From NCBI RefSeq assembly GCF_000720425.1, contig NZ_JOAJ01000012.1, forward strand, positions 1 through 64,000: a stretch of DNA of 64,000 nucleotides. The letters are read 5' to 3'. The notes beneath the pieces were generated by a model that was given only the letters and a program-made list of their open reading frames with translations, was not told the DNA's origin and did not search any database. Every line of letters starts with the position of its first letter. Position 1 is the first letter of the stretch. The stretch is from Nocardia rhamnosiphila NBRC 108938. GTDB taxonomy: Bacteria; Actinomycetota; Actinomycetes; Mycobacteriales; Mycobacteriaceae. The position numbers and the translations under genes were made by a program. Below are positions 48,828 to 58,922 of this stretch, one piece after another.

Positions 48828-51800
48828 CTATCCGTGCGGTTTCGCCAGCGGGAACGCCAGCGATTCCCGGATGCTGCCGCCGGTGATGAGCATGACGACG
48901 CGGTCGACGCCGAGACCGAGACCGCCCGTCGGTGGCATGGCATGCTCGAGCGCCTGGAGAAAGTCCTCGTCCACCTCCATCGCCTCCTCATCACCGGCAG
49001 CGGCCAGCAAGGACTGTGCGGTGAGCCGGCGACGCTGGTCGATCGGATCGGTCAACTCGCTGTAGGCCGTGCCGAGTTCGACGCCCCACGCCACCAGGTC
49101 CCATTTCGCCGCGACGCCGGCGATGGTCGGATGCGGCCGGGTCAGCGGTGACATCGAGGTCGGAAAATTCGTATAGAACGTAGGGAACCCGGTGTGGCCC
49201 TCGACCAGGTGTTCGTACATCTTCTGCGCCAGGGCGCCGGCGTCCCGATCCGGCTGGTGCGGGATCCCCCGCTCATCACACAACTGCCGCAGCACCGACA
49301 CCGGAGTCTGCGGAGTGAGGTGGTAACCGATCGCCTCACCGACCGCGTCGTGAATCGTCTTCACCGGCCACGGCCCGGAGATGTCGACGTCGACCAGCGT
49401 GCCGTCCGGGCCGGGGCGTTGCACGATCGGCCTGCCGTGCGCGGCGAGCGCGGCCGCCTGGATGAGACTGCGGCACAACTCCATCATCTTCTCGTAGTCG
49501 CTGTAGGCCTCGTAGGCCTCCAGGATCGTGAACTCGGGGTTGTGCGCGAAGTCGGCGCCTTCGTTGCGGAACGCCCGGCCGAGTTCGAAAACCCGGGGTA
49601 TACCGGCGACGCACAGGCGCTTGAGATACAGCTCCGGGGCGATCCGCAGATACAGATCGAGGTCGTAGGCGTTGATATGGGTGCGGAACGGTGCCGCGTT
49701 CGCACCCCCGTGCACCTGCTGGAGGATCGGGGTCTCCACCTCGAGATATTTGCGGGCGCCGAGCGTATCGCGCATCGACCGGACGATGGCGCTGCGCCGC
49801 CGCAACAAGCCGCGGGCGCTCGCGTTGACCGCCAGGTCGACATAGCGCTGTCGTACCCGGGCTTCGGGATCTACCAGTCCGCGCCATTTGTCGGGTAGCG
49901 GATGCAGGCATTTCCCGTCCAGTCGCCACTCGGTGGCGAGGACGGAGCCTGTTCCGTTCCGGCTGGTCCCGACCGTACCGCGGACACCGACCAGATCGCC
50001 GAGATCGAATTCGGCGAACTCGCGCACCCGGCAACGACCCACCCGAGCAGCGTCGACCAGCACCTGGATATCGCCGGACCAGTCCCGCAGCACCGCGAAC
50101 ACCACGCCGCCGAAATCGCGCAGCCGCAGAATCCGGCCCGCGATGTCCACCGTGGTGCCCCGCGCCGCTGCTGCGGCGTCACCGATCGTATGGGTCGGCG
50201 CCACAGCGACCGGATAAGGGTCGATACCGGCCGAGCCGAGCGCGGCGAGTTCGTCCATCCGGACCCGGACCTGTTCGGGCCTGCGGCGTGGGCGCGACAG
50301 CGGGGCAGGTGCGGCGACGCGAGGCGGGCTGCCGTCGGCGTGCAGTACACCGGAATCCAGCACCGCGGCGGGTACCGCGATCCGCGTGCCGGTGTACTCG
50401 CGCGCGGCCTCACCGCGATCGTCGCGCCACGGCATCGTGACGAAACCCTCGGCCAGCGCGGCGGCCCAACCGACCCGCGGCAGAGCGCGCTTGTCCTGGT
50501 AGCAGACGAACCGGGGTACCCACTGCGGCTGATATTTCGCATTGGACCGATACAGGGACTCCAGTTGCCACCACCGGGACGAGAACACCAACAGCGATCG
50601 CCACAGCCGCAGGACCGGCCCGGCACCGATGCGCGCGCCTTCCTCGAAGACCGAGCGCATCACCGCGAAATTCAACGACAGCCGCCGCAGGCCGAACCCA
50701 TCGGCGGCGGCCGCGAGTTCGGTCACCATCAGTTCCACGCAACCGTTCGGTGCGTGCGGGCCGCGCCGCATCAAATCCAGTGACGCGCCGGAAGAACCCC
50801 ACGGCACCAGTGACAGCAACCCGACGCACTCACCCTCCGCGGTCAGCGCCTCGACGAGCAGGCAATCGCCGTCGAGGCGGTCACCGAGCCGGCCCAGCGC
50901 CATCGAGAAACCACGCTCGGTCCCGGTATCCCGCCACAGGTCCGCCAGTCGAATGATCTCGCGCATCTCGTCGGGTGGGATATCGCGATGCCGGCGCACC
51001 CGGACCCGGAGGCCGTGGCCGCGGGCCCGGTTGGCGGCCTGGCGTACGGCACGCATCTGCTGGCCGCCGAGTGCGCGCAACGCACGGGTCGAGACGACGG
51101 CCTCGTCTCCCAGATGTAGTACCGCCGCCCCGGCCGCCGCGTGCGCGCGGGCGCCCGCCTCGCTCGCTCCCATCACCGCGGGTTCCCAGCCGTATCGCGC
51201 GCACAAGCCGCGCCATTCGGCGATCGCCTGTGGCCAGTGCGCGGCGGAGCCGAGCGGGTCGCCCCCCGCCAGGCATACCCCGGCCTCGACCCGGTAGGTG
51301 ATCGCCGCGGTCGCGTCCGGCGCGAAAACCACCGACTTGTCGCGGCGGGTGGCGAAATAGTCCAGCGAGTCGGGATCGGCGGAGGTGGCGAGCAGACCGC
51401 GGAGGGCGGATTCATCGGTACCGGCCATCGCGTTGTCGGCACGCTGGGACCGGAACAGCACGAAGACCGCGGCCAGCACGGCGACCACACCGAAGAGCCC
51501 GAGCAGTGTGTTGAGTCCCGCTCCGGGACGGCCGTCGAACACTTCGGATTCACGGCTGATCGCCGCGGCGAGCGCGGTCACCCGGGCGAAGGACCAGAGG
51601 AGCCGTTGCCCGGGAGCCAATGTCCCGGGAAAGAGTTCGACCAGTCCCCAGCCGAGCATCGTCCCGACCGACAGCAAGCCGACGAGCACCAGCAGTGCGC
51701 GCCGGCCCGCGCCGCGCCGGACCCGGGTGCCGAATTCCCGGTGCGCGGCGATCAGTATCGCGAGTGTCACGAGGTGCACACCGAGAGCCACCCCGGCGTG

Positions 51801-52145
51801 CACGCTGTGGTCGGTGATCACCTCGAATAGGTTGAGCAGGGTGAACGCGGACAGATAGACCGTCAGCAGCCACCAGGCGACTCGTTTGCGGCGTGCCAGC
51901 GCGCCGGCCAGCAGGCCGAGTACCAGCGCCCAGGTGACGCTCGTATCCGGTGCGCCGAAGTAGTAGTGGTCGAGGTACGCGCGGGGCACGTGCACCACCT
52001 TGCGCAACGTCGGGGATACGCTCCACAGGGCAACGGTGGTGGCGAACACCCCGACCGTGAGCGCGGCGAAGTGCGGGACCCGGGCACGGCGGTCCGCCCA
52101 CCGTCGCCCGATACGCGAAGGCGCCGGTTCCGCTTTCGTAGCCAT
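48828..52145 (-). CDS. lysX: Bifunctional lysylphosphatidylglycerol synthase/lysyl-tRNA synthetase
   Basis: A 1,105-residue fusion protein, close to the 1,172 residues of mycobacterial LysX. About seven N-terminal membrane helices (35-260), then a DUF2156 MprF-like lysyl transferase domain (about 275-600) with [15 protein letters not shown] and [19 protein letters not shown]. An OB-fold anticodon domain follows (about 640-740), then a class II LysRS core with motif 2-type [21 protein letters not shown] and motif 3-type [19 protein letters not shown]. It charges lysine and moves it from tRNA to phosphatidylglycerol, reducing surface negative charge and raising resistance to cationic peptides. 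Start ATG at 52145 behind AGAGGGG. Confidence 0.95.
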   Translation of the reverse strand: MATKAEPAPSRIGRRWADRRARVPHFAALTVGVFATTVALWSVSPTLRKVVHVPRAYLDHYYFGAPDTSVTWALVLGLLAGALARRKRVAWWLLTVYLSAFTLLNLFEVITDHSVHAGVALGVHLVTLAILIAAHREFGTRVRRGAGRRALLVLVGLLSVGTMLGWGLVELFPGTLAPGQRLLWSFARVTALAAAISRESEVFDGRPGAGLNTLLGLFGVVAVLAAVFVLFRSQRADNAMAGTDESALRGLLATSADPDSLDYFATRRDKSVVFAPDATAAITYRVEAGVCLAGGDPLGSAAHWPQAIAEWRGLCARYGWEPAVMGASEAGARAHAAAGAAVLHLGDEAVVSTRALRALGGQQMRAVRQAANRARGHGLRVRVRRHRDIPPDEMREIIRLADLWRDTGTERGFSMALGRLGDRLDGDCLLVEALTAEGECVGLLSLVPWGSSGASLDLMRRGPHAPNGCVELMVTELAAAADGFGLRRLSLNFAVMRSVFEEGARIGAGPVLRLWRSLLVFSSRWWQLESLYRSNAKYQPQWVPRFVCYQDKRALPRVGWAAALAEGFVTMPWRDDRGEAAREYTGTRIAVPAAVLDSGVLHADGSPPRVAAPAPLSRPRRRPEQVRVRMDELAALGSAGIDPYPVAVAPTHTIGDAAAAARGTTVDIAGRILRLRDFGGVVFAVLRDWSGDIQVLVDAARVGRCRVREFAEFDLGDLVGVRGTVGTSRNGTGSVLATEWRLDGKCLHPLPDKWRGLVDPEARVRQRYVDLAVNASARGLLRRRSAIVRSMRDTLGARKYLEVETPILQQVHGGANAAPFRTHINAYDLDLYLRIAPELYLKRLCVAGIPRVFELGRAFRNEGADFAHNPEFTILEAYEAYSDYEKMMELCRSLIQAAALAAHGRPIVQRPGPDGTLVDVDISGPWPVKTIHDAVGEAIGYHLTPQTPVSVLRQLCDERGIPHQPDRDAGALAQKMYEHLVEGHTGFPTFYTNFPTSMSPLTRPHPTIAGVAAKWDLVAWGVELGTAYSELTDPIDQRRRLTAQSLLAAAGDEEAMEVDEDFLQALEHAMPPTGGLGLGVDRVVMLITGGSIRESLAFPLAKPHG

Positions 52146-52601
52146 CGGCGACCCCTCTCGCGATCGACCTCGGATATCGCTCTCGTCGCTGTATTCATCG
52201 AAATCCCCCGCCGCCCGATCGGATGCGCCGCGAGCAACAACAGTGCGGAGATCCGCCGGGGCGAGGAACACCGCGCCGACATCGGCTCGGCCCAGTACAC
52301 ATCCCAAGGGTCAGCACAGTGCGGTCCCGATCTCGAATACCGCCACCGGCACACAGAAGGCTACCGATATCCGGTTACCTGCGGGAGTCACCGTTCCCGG
52401 CCACTTCCAGGCCACTGGACGGTGCGGTCACATCGAACTCTCTCGGCGGCTCGCGCGGCATATCGGACCGGTGATCTCGTCGACCGTGACATCGGAGCGT
52501 CCGCTGCGCTCAGGTCACTACTTCGCGCAGCCGGGCCTTGGACATCGAATCGCTCAGCAATCAGTTGAAATGCCCGACCACACGGAGAGCTGCCGGCGAC
52601 C
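52146..52601. other. Intergenic region upstream of lysX
   Basis: About 455 bases between the lysX start and the end of the next minus-strand gene. It should hold the lysX promoter. Open frames on both strands lack start signals and family similarity. Nothing further is recognised. Confidence 0.4.
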
Positions 52602-53159
52602 TCAGTGACCGGGTGCGCGGGTCGACTCGAGGAAAGTATGGATGGCCGTATCCGCCGCGGCACGGCCCTCTCCCTTGGCCAGCGCGAGCTCGAAGAGCAG
52701 CCCCCGTGCCATCGCGAGTGTCATCCTGGCCGACAACATCGCTTGGTCCGGGCTGTGGCCTGCCCGGGCAAAAAGGGCTTCCAGAACGGTGGTCCATTCC
52801 GTGATCCATTGCCCCAGGGGCGCAGCCCATGGCTTGCCTTGCATCGCGGCGGCCGCTACCTCGAAGAACAGCGGACCCAACCGCGCCGCCTGATCGGCCA
52901 TTCGATCCCAGAGAGCATAGGCCGCAATGTAGGGGTCTATGGGTGACTCGAGTAATTCCGCCAGAGCCCGGTGTTGCCGGCCCCACGTCGCTGTGACGAC
53001 AGCCGTGAGAAGCCCCTCGCGAGAACCGAAATGATAGTGCAACATTCGATGGCTGGTGCCGAGGCCCTCGGCGATGGTGCGCAAACTTGTATCACCCACG
53101 CCCTGCTCGGTGAACCAGTCGGCCGCGCGTTCGAGGAGGGCTTCGCGCGCGTTACTCAT
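52602..53159 (-). CDS. TetR-family regulator coupled to a monooxygenase
   Basis: A 185-residue TetR protein. The N-terminal region has EALLERAADWFTEQGVGDTSLRTIAEGLGTSHRMLHYHFGSREGLL in outline; MLHYHFGSREGLLTAVV is the usual recognition-helix end. The C-terminal part is helical, with a GPLFFEVAAAAMQGKPWAAPLGQWITEWT segment. Its start overlaps the stop of the FAD monooxygenase (ATGA), so the two form an operon, and a 24-base palindrome sits in the operon promoter region. It likely represses the operon until a substrate binds. Confidence 0.9.
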   Translation of the reverse strand: MSNAREALLERAADWFTEQGVGDTSLRTIAEGLGTSHRMLHYHFGSREGLLTAVVTATWGRQHRALAELLESPIDPYIAAYALWDRMADQAARLGPLFFEVAAAAMQGKPWAAPLGQWITEWTTVLEALFARAGHSPDQAMLSARMTLAMARGLLFELALAKGEGRAAADTAIHTFLESTRAPGH

Positions 53160-54676
53160 GCGGCTCGGTCCTCTCCCCCGGGCAACGCGAGGGCGCGGCG
53201 GACTTCAGCGGCTTCTCGACCACGATAGGCCACGTGCCCGTCGGGACGGATCAGTACGAACCCTTCTCCGCGCATTGCGTACCGGTCGCGGGCCTCACCT
53301 GCCGGGTCGGATTCCTCATCGATCGCCACCACGACCAGCTGCTCGGTCGAGACCATCCCGACAATGAATCTGTCCGGTCCGTCGACCCGGCGGCCGAGGC
53401 GGAAGTGCAACAGCGTGAAGTGATCGACGCCCAGGCGGTCGTGCACAGTTCCCTCGGCGAGGATCGCGCCGGGTGCGCGGTCACCGGCTTCCGGGCGGTG
53501 CGACAGCGGCCACCGTGGCCCGCTGCGGTATCCGATCGCGAGTTGAGAGTTCTGCAGACTCGCTTGACGGGCAGCCCCGGGGACACGGACCCCGAGCCGG
53601 AGCATGCCGTCCCGTATCGATCGAGCGAGCGGGTTACGGAGCGCATACATTCGCCGGCGGTACTCGACGTCGCGGATGGTCGACGCGGCAACCGGCCGAC
53701 GCTCGGCTTCGTAGTCGTCGAGCAGATCGGCCGGCGCGCCCGATTCCACCCACGCCAGCCGCCACGCCAGATTGACCGCGTCCTGAATTCCGAGATTCAT
53801 TCCCTGCCCTCCGAACGGAGGGAAGATATGGGCAGCGTCGCCCGCCAGGAACGCTCGACCTCGCCGATATTCATCGGCCAGGCACACGCGGGTACGGAAT
53901 ATCGACGTCCACTGGACCTGCGTGATCCGCATACCGCTCGCGCCGCGTTCGTCGAGGAGACGCTGTAACTCCACGAGGCTCGGCTCGCCCAGCTCTTCGC
54001 GCCGCGCTGGATCGCTCATATCCACGAACACCCGCCACAGTCGACCTTCGCCGGGCAGACGCATCAGCATGAGCGGGCCGGCCGGACCGAGCCACATGGC
54101 GCTGTCCTGGAATGATGTCGCCGACTCCAGAACGATATCGGCGAGATAGTAGGTTTCACCGGTCGTGCCACCAGCGAACGAGATATCGAGAGACTTGCGG
54201 ATATTGCTGCGAGCTCCGTCGGCACCTACCAGCCACCGGGCATCGAGACCGCGCCCATCGGCGAGCCGGACGCCGACATGCTCGTCATTTCGGACAACCG
54301 TCCGCACTTCCGCACCGTACTCGATGTCCACCCCGACTGCGCGCAACCGCGTACGCAATATGTCCTCGAGCCCAGGTTGCGGAAGAACATACGTATAGGG
54401 ATACCGACTCCGCGGGGGAACCCACGTCAAACGAGACAGCTCGGCGTCACCACGCATGATGGAGGCCCCACTGAGGGGGTAGGCCACGCGCTCCACCTCC
54501 TCGGCAAGACCGAGTCCGGCAAGCAGCTCCATCGACCGGGCCTGCAGTCCGAGAGCTCTGGAGCCGCCGCTCGGGTGGGTGTGCCGTTCCAGCACGCGGC
54601 ACGGCACACCGTTGGCGGCCAGGGTCAGCGCCGTCACCATACCTGTTGGACCGGCACCCACAACGAGAACGCTCAT
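53156..54676 (-). CDS. FAD-dependent monooxygenase (PheA/TfdB-like)
   Basis: A 506-residue class A flavin monooxygenase. FAD/NAD motifs are complete: SVLVVGAGPTGMVTALTLAANG, WLVGADGARSNIRKSL, and FLAGDAAHIFPPFGGQG with MNLGIQDAVNLAWRLAW. A C-terminal domain continues to about 500 and ends with the FVLIRPDGHVAYRG stretch. It probably hydroxylates an aromatic compound or antibiotic such as a rifamycin/tetracycline-like molecule, which is inferred. The preferred start is the ATG at 54676; a GTG one codon earlier is possible. It is coupled to its own TetR regulator. Confidence 0.9.
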   Translation of the reverse strand: MSVLVVGAGPTGMVTALTLAANGVPCRVLERHTHPSGGSRALGLQARSMELLAGLGLAEEVERVAYPLSGASIMRGDAELSRLTWVPPRSRYPYTYVLPQPGLEDILRTRLRAVGVDIEYGAEVRTVVRNDEHVGVRLADGRGLDARWLVGADGARSNIRKSLDISFAGGTTGETYYLADIVLESATSFQDSAMWLGPAGPLMLMRLPGEGRLWRVFVDMSDPARREELGEPSLVELQRLLDERGASGMRITQVQWTSIFRTRVCLADEYRRGRAFLAGDAAHIFPPFGGQGMNLGIQDAVNLAWRLAWVESGAPADLLDDYEAERRPVAASTIRDVEYRRRMYALRNPLARSIRDGMLRLGVRVPGAARQASLQNSQLAIGYRSGPRWPLSHRPEAGDRAPGAILAEGTVHDRLGVDHFTLLHFRLGRRVDGPDRFIVGMVSTEQLVVVAIDEESDPAGEARDRYAMRGEGFVLIRPDGHVAYRGREAAEVRRALALPGGEDRAA

Positions 54677-54721
54677 CACACACTTCCCCGGACATCGCCC
54701 CTGGAGGCACTACGCAACGTC

Positions 54722-54745
54722 GACATGTACCAAATGGTACATGTC
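54722..54745. promoter_or_regulatory. Perfect 24-base palindrome upstream of the monooxygenase-TetR operon
   Basis: GACATGTACCA, AA, TGGTACATGTC: two perfect 11-base arms around two bases. It lies about 45 bases before the monooxygenase start codon, in the promoter region of that minus-strand operon. The obvious binding site for the TetR protein encoded at the operon's end. Confidence 0.8.
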
Positions 54746-55049
54746 CAATCGTCTCGGCGGGAGTTCACCAGGAGAACACCTCAGACAATTACGTAATCAG
54801 GGACCCATCGGCGGAGTTTGTCGAGGTCGCGGACAGCCGATATACGGGTGATCCGGGTCCGGCACGCGCATTGGTCAAGCTGCCACGGCCGACGATCTCG
54901 GCAACAAGGTCGACCCGTACCAACCCAGCCCATACTCGCCACCGCGTCGGACGACCATCCCCCACCGCCCGATTCGGGATCGATCAGCACCCAGTCGGCT
55001 ATCCCGGCCCCGCGCAGTCCGCACCTCGATGCGCGACATGCCTGCTATC

Positions 55050-55081
55050 GTAGTGACCGATATCCGAAGTATGGTCACTAC
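55050..55081. promoter_or_regulatory. Dyad upstream of the TetR-hydrolase operon
   Basis: GTAGTGACC (55050-55058) and GGTCACTAC (55073-55081) are exact inverted repeats with a 14-base spacer, ending 16 bases before the TetR ATG. It differs from the palindrome 300 bases away, so the two TetR units have separate operators. Likely an autoregulatory site. Confidence 0.7.
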
Positions 55082-55096
55082 AACGGCAGGAGCCGT

Positions 55097-55780
55097 ATGC
55101 CCCGCCCTCTCGTCCCCGACCGGCGCGGAAAGATCTTGACCGCGGCCGCCGATCTGATCCTCGAAACCGGCTGGCCGCACACCACGGTCGCGGAGATCGC
55201 CGAACGCGCCGGTATCGGCAAAGGCGCCGTATACCGCGAGTTCGCCGACAAAGCGGCAATCCTGGACGCCGCCCTCGGCCGCAGTATGCGCCGGATGACC
55301 GCGCGAGTTCACCAACAGGTGCTCGACGCCGAGGGCGTGGTCGATCTACCCGCCGTGTACCGGTTCAGCGTGGAGGCACTGCTGTCCGAACCGCTCATGC
55401 GCGCCCTGTATCTGGGCGATGACGCGGTCCTGGGCGAACACGTACGCGGGGTGACCGACCAGCGTTACGCGATGCGTTTCGGCTGGCTCGCCGAGTACAT
55501 CGAACGACTGCAACGTGCCGGAGTGGTCGTGGACACCGTGCCGAGCGAGACCATCACCCGGATGCTCGGCTTCTTCACCGTCGGTCTGATCAACGCCCCG
55601 GGCGTCCTCGGCGCGGGAAGCCCGGCGGAGTTCGGCGATGTCGTCACACTGTTCGCGGATCTGACGGGTCGCGGACTGGCCGGCCACGGGCCGGTCGACG
55701 CCGCGGCGGCCCGCCGCGCCCAGCTCACCTTGCTCGATCAACTGTCGGATCAACTCACTCGGCCGGGGGACCCCCTATGA
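55097..55780 (+). CDS. TetR-family regulator coupled to an alpha/beta hydrolase
   Basis: A 227-residue TetR protein. The helix-turn-helix covers about 10-55, with GKILTAAADLILETGWPHTTVAEIAERAGIGKGAVYREFADKAAIL in outline and the usual GAVYREF turn. The C-terminal part is helical and longer than average, with LINAPGVLGAGSPAEFGDVVTLFADL near the end. The ATG follows GGCAGGAGC. It overlaps the hydrolase gene by four bases (ATGA) and lies just after an inverted-repeat operator, so it regulates itself and the hydrolase. Confidence 0.9.
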   Translation: MPRPLVPDRRGKILTAAADLILETGWPHTTVAEIAERAGIGKGAVYREFADKAAILDAALGRSMRRMTARVHQQVLDAEGVVDLPAVYRFSVEALLSEPLMRALYLGDDAVLGEHVRGVTDQRYAMRFGWLAEYIERLQRAGVVVDTVPSETITRMLGFFTVGLINAPGVLGAGSPAEFGDVVTLFADLTGRGLAGHGPVDAAAARRAQLTLLDQLSDQLTRPGDPL

Positions 55781-56658
55781 CCATCACCGCTTTCGCCTCT
55801 CATACCGACCTCGTCGTTCGCGGCGGCCCGGTCCGCCACTACCGATCCGGCGACCACGGAGCTCCGGTGCTGCTCCTGCACGGCGGCATGCTCGACACCG
55901 CCGAAGGCGTCTGGCGCGATGTCGCGCACCGCTTGGCGACGAAATACCAGGTCCATGCGATCGACCTGCCCCGGCACGGCGCCAGCAGACCATGGCACGG
56001 CCGCCTGGACCGCAGGTTCTTCGACGACTTCCTCGACGACCTGCTCGAGCGGCTGGCGCTCCCCCGAACAGCGCTCATCGGGTTGTCACTCGGCGGCGGA
56101 CTCGGTATCGGATACGCCCTGCGCCACCCCGAGCGGGTCTCGGCTCTGCTCGCGATCGGACCGGGCGGTATCGGCGCGAAGCGGCGCGCCCAGTTCACCA
56201 CCTGGGCGATGATCAATACACCGGGACTCCTGAAACTCACGAGCAAATACCTCGCCCGCAGCCCGAAAACACTCCGGAAGTCCATGGTCGGCAGCCTCAC
56301 CGCCGGAGTCGATACCCCCGGCTTCGACACCATCCTCGAACTGGTTCGTGCCGAAGCGCACGCCAAGGCCGAGCACGGCGAACCGGCGCTCGACGACTGG
56401 ATGGTCGACGCGTACGGCCCCTGGAGCATGCGGCTGAACTACCTCACCGAACTGCCCGGGCTCGCGGTGCCCAGCCTCTGGATCCGCGGCGAACACGACA
56501 CGCTGGTCGGCCATACCGAACTCGCCGCCGCCGCAACGGCGGCACCCGGCGGAGAGCTGATCACGATACCCGGAGCCGGTCATATCGTCACCCATGACCG
56601 GCCGGCGGAATTCGTCCGTGTGGCCGAAGAATTCCTCGGTCGAATCGAGCACCGTTGA
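55777..56658 (+). CDS. Alpha/beta-hydrolase-fold enzyme
   Basis: A 293-residue alpha/beta hydrolase. VLLLHGGMLDTAEGVWRDVAHRL provides the oxyanion HGG loop, IGLSLGGGLGIGYALRHPERV the nucleophile Ser104, WIRGEHDTLVG the Asp region and IPGAGHIVTHDRPAEF the His. All triad positions are intact. Substrate unknown; lactones or esters of the compound sensed by the TetR partner are plausible. Overlaps the TetR gene (ATGA). Confidence 0.9.
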   Translation: MTITAFASHTDLVVRGGPVRHYRSGDHGAPVLLLHGGMLDTAEGVWRDVAHRLATKYQVHAIDLPRHGASRPWHGRLDRRFFDDFLDDLLERLALPRTALIGLSLGGGLGIGYALRHPERVSALLAIGPGGIGAKRRAQFTTWAMINTPGLLKLTSKYLARSPKTLRKSMVGSLTAGVDTPGFDTILELVRAEAHAKAEHGEPALDDWMVDAYGPWSMRLNYLTELPGLAVPSLWIRGEHDTLVGHTELAAAATAAPGGELITIPGAGHIVTHDRPAEFVRVAEEFLGRIEHR

Positions 56659-56714
56659 AACGACCCCCGGTGGCGATTCCGGACCGGCACCGGAGCCCGG
56701 CTACGATTCAGCAC

Positions 56715-57035
56715 ATGAAACACGAAAAGTACTCTTTCGCAGCCATTCTCGCAGTCGCCGCAGTCACCGCGACGGCTCCCGCCGCGGCCGCGTTTCCCAC
56801 CGGATCAGCCGGTTTCGGTGACGGCCGGGAAGTGGTGATCGTCGACAACACCCTGGAATTGTCCGATCTCGATGCGTGCTGGGCGAGCGGTTTCGCGCGT
56901 GATATCCGGTTCGACAACCGCAGCACTCGCGATTTCCGCGTGTACAACTCCCCAGACTGCAGCGGCGCACCCGTGGCCACGGTCCCGGCGGGGCATACCG
57001 CGACCCACTTCGGTTGGTCGGCTTCCGCCCGATAA
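56715..57035 (+). CDS. Small secreted protein
   Basis: A 106-residue protein with a Sec signal: MKHEKYSFAAILAVAAVTATAP-type region and an AAAA-F cleavage site near residue 27. The mature part has two Cys (LDACWASG and SPDCSGAP), probably forming a disulfide, in a short beta-rich sequence with IRFDNRSTRDFRVYNS. This resembles small secreted actinobacterial proteins of unknown role, including beta/gamma-crystallin-like or inhibitor-like forms, with no firm match. It begins 56 bases after the hydrolase gene. Confidence 0.72.
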   Translation: MKHEKYSFAAILAVAAVTATAPAAAAFPTGSAGFGDGREVVIVDNTLELSDLDACWASGFARDIRFDNRSTRDFRVYNSPDCSGAPVATVPAGHTATHFGWSASAR

Positions 57036-57303
57036 TCGTCCTCCCGGACGCGGTCCCGAGCCGCCGGAGCTCGGGAAACCGCGGGGGTCGATACCGAGAA
57101 CTCACCTACCGTTTCGGTATCCGGAAGTCCGGCCGGATTTTTCGCGCGAAGGTTTCCAACGCAATGGATGACCCGGCCGGAATCGCTCGTCGGCCTTCGC
57201 CACCGACCCGGACCCCACTGCGCGGTCCGACATACCGAACATCCTGGCACGAACTCCGTCACCGGCATCAGCTTCGGCCGGCTGTCGCCATTCTCACAAC
57301 CCA

Positions 57304-57326
57304 TTGACCTCAATATTGGTCGAGGT
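57304..57326 (+). promoter_or_regulatory. SoxR/MerR-like box upstream of the MFS exporter
   Basis: TTGACC at 57304-57309 runs into the dyad ACCTCAA...GAGGT (57307-57326). The left half matches the SoxR-type half-site CCTCAA exactly, and the right half is partly degenerate. The layout of a -35 followed by a dyad in a long spacer is typical of MerR-family promoters. No MerR gene lies beside it; the nearest is at 42 kb. Confidence 0.45.
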
Positions 57327-57399
57327 TACAGGCTTTCCGCAGGGTCTCCCGACCCGGCGATACCGATTCGCCACCCCACCCGCACCGAAAGCCAGGGCC

Positions 57400-58860
57400 A
57401 TGATCACCACCGAGACGACGCCGGCCCCACCGGCCGACGCCCGTAATCCACTGACCATCGCGCTCGTCCTCGTGGTCGGAGCGATCATGGCGACGCTCGA
57501 TCAGACCATCGTGAACGTCGCCATCAACAAACTGTCCCTGCAATTCCAAGCGGATTTGAGCACGATCCAGTGGGTGGCCACCGGGTATTCACTCGCGCTC
57601 GGCGCGGTGGTGCCGGCCTCGGCCTGGCTGGTCGGGCGGTTCGGGGCGAAGCGGCTGTATCTGGCCGCGGTCGCCGTATTCGCGGCCGGCTCGGTGCTGG
57701 CGGGGCTGGCCTGGAACATCGAGTCACTGATCGCGTTCCGGGTCGTGCAGGGCGCGAGCGGCGGGTTGCTGATGCCGGTGGCGATGACGATCCTGTTGCG
57801 CGCCGCCGGGCCGGAGCGGCTGGGCCGGGCGATGAGCACGCTGGGATTGGCCGTGCTGGTCGGGCCGCTGCTGGGTCCGGTGATCGGCGGTTACCTCATC
57901 GACGAGGTGTCGTGGCGGTGGATGTTCTTCATCAATCTGCCACTGGGCGCACTGGTTCTGCTCCTGGCGGCGAAGGTGCTGCCCGGCGATGCGCCGGAGC
58001 CGCCGCGCGTTCTGGATGTCGTCGGCCTGCTGCTGATGTCGCCGGGGCTGGCACTGCTGATCTACGGAGTGACCGCCGCGGGTGAACACGCCGGTTTCGC
58101 CACACCGGCCGTGTGGGTGCCCATTCTCGTGGGTGGCGGGCTCGTGGCCGCGTTCGTGCGCCGCTCGCTGACCACTCCGGTGCCGCTGCTGGATCTGCGG
58201 GTGCTCGGCAATCGGACCACCGGCACATCGGCCGCGCTGCTGGCACTGTTCGCGAGTGGCTACTTCGGATCGATGTTGCTGCTGCCCCTGTACTTCCAGG
58301 TGGTACGCGGCGAATCGGCCCTGGTGGCCGGTGCGCTGGGCATTCCGTTCGCGCTGGCCTCGGGCGCGACCATGCAGGTGGCGGGCAGGCTGATCGACCG
58401 GATTCCACCCGGTCGCTATCTGCCGGGCTCGATCGCCGTGGCGCTCGCCGGTTTCGTGCTGTTCGTGATCCAGCTCGACGCGGACGCGCCGTACTGGGCT
58501 CTCGCTGCCACCATGCTGCTGATGGGCGCGGGCGGCGGCGGCACCATGATGCCGGTGCTGACGACAGCGACCCGGCCGTTACACCGGGACCAGCAGCCCG
58601 CGGGATCGACGGTGCTGAACATGATCAGCACCACCGCGCTCGCCCTCGGCACCGCGGCGACCTCGGTGACCCTGGCCGCGTTACTGCCGGCGGACGGTGG
58701 GCTGCAGGCCGTGCACGGTATGGACCCGGCGCAGCGGGCCGCGCTCACTCCCGCCTTGGCGGAAGCCTTCCAGCACACCTACCTGATCGCCCCGGTCATG
58801 ATCGCGCTGGCCTTGATCCCCGCGCTACTGCTGCCCGGGCGCCGAGCACTCGGCCGGTGA
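57400..58860 (+). CDS. Multidrug exporter of the DHA2 MFS family (14 helices)
   Basis: A 486-residue transporter. LDQTIVNVAINKLSLQF (motif D1) in helix 1, WVATGYSLALGAVVPASAWLVGRFGAKRLYL (motif A region), FRVVQGASGGLLMPVAMTIL (motif B) and GPLLGPVIGGYLIDEVSWRWMFFINLP (motif C) are all present, in the EmrB/QacA order. The ATG at 57400 is chosen over an open frame from 57304 that would place the regulatory dyad inside the gene. It is likely a proton-coupled drug efflux pump. Gene alone, convergent with the HdeD-like gene. Confidence 0.9.
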   Translation: MITTETTPAPPADARNPLTIALVLVVGAIMATLDQTIVNVAINKLSLQFQADLSTIQWVATGYSLALGAVVPASAWLVGRFGAKRLYLAAVAVFAAGSVLAGLAWNIESLIAFRVVQGASGGLLMPVAMTILLRAAGPERLGRAMSTLGLAVLVGPLLGPVIGGYLIDEVSWRWMFFINLPLGALVLLLAAKVLPGDAPEPPRVLDVVGLLLMSPGLALLIYGVTAAGEHAGFATPAVWVPILVGGGLVAAFVRRSLTTPVPLLDLRVLGNRTTGTSAALLALFASGYFGSMLLLPLYFQVVRGESALVAGALGIPFALASGATMQVAGRLIDRIPPGRYLPGSIAVALAGFVLFVIQLDADAPYWALAATMLLMGAGGGGTMMPVLTTATRPLHRDQQPAGSTVLNMISTTALALGTAATSVTLAALLPADGGLQAVHGMDPAQRAALTPALAEAFQHTYLIAPVMIALALIPALLLPGRRALGR

Positions 58861-58922
58861 GCACCGGCCCGACCGGTACGCAGCGGCAGCTGTCGATTGC
58901 CGGCTGATTGCCGTGGCGTGGA

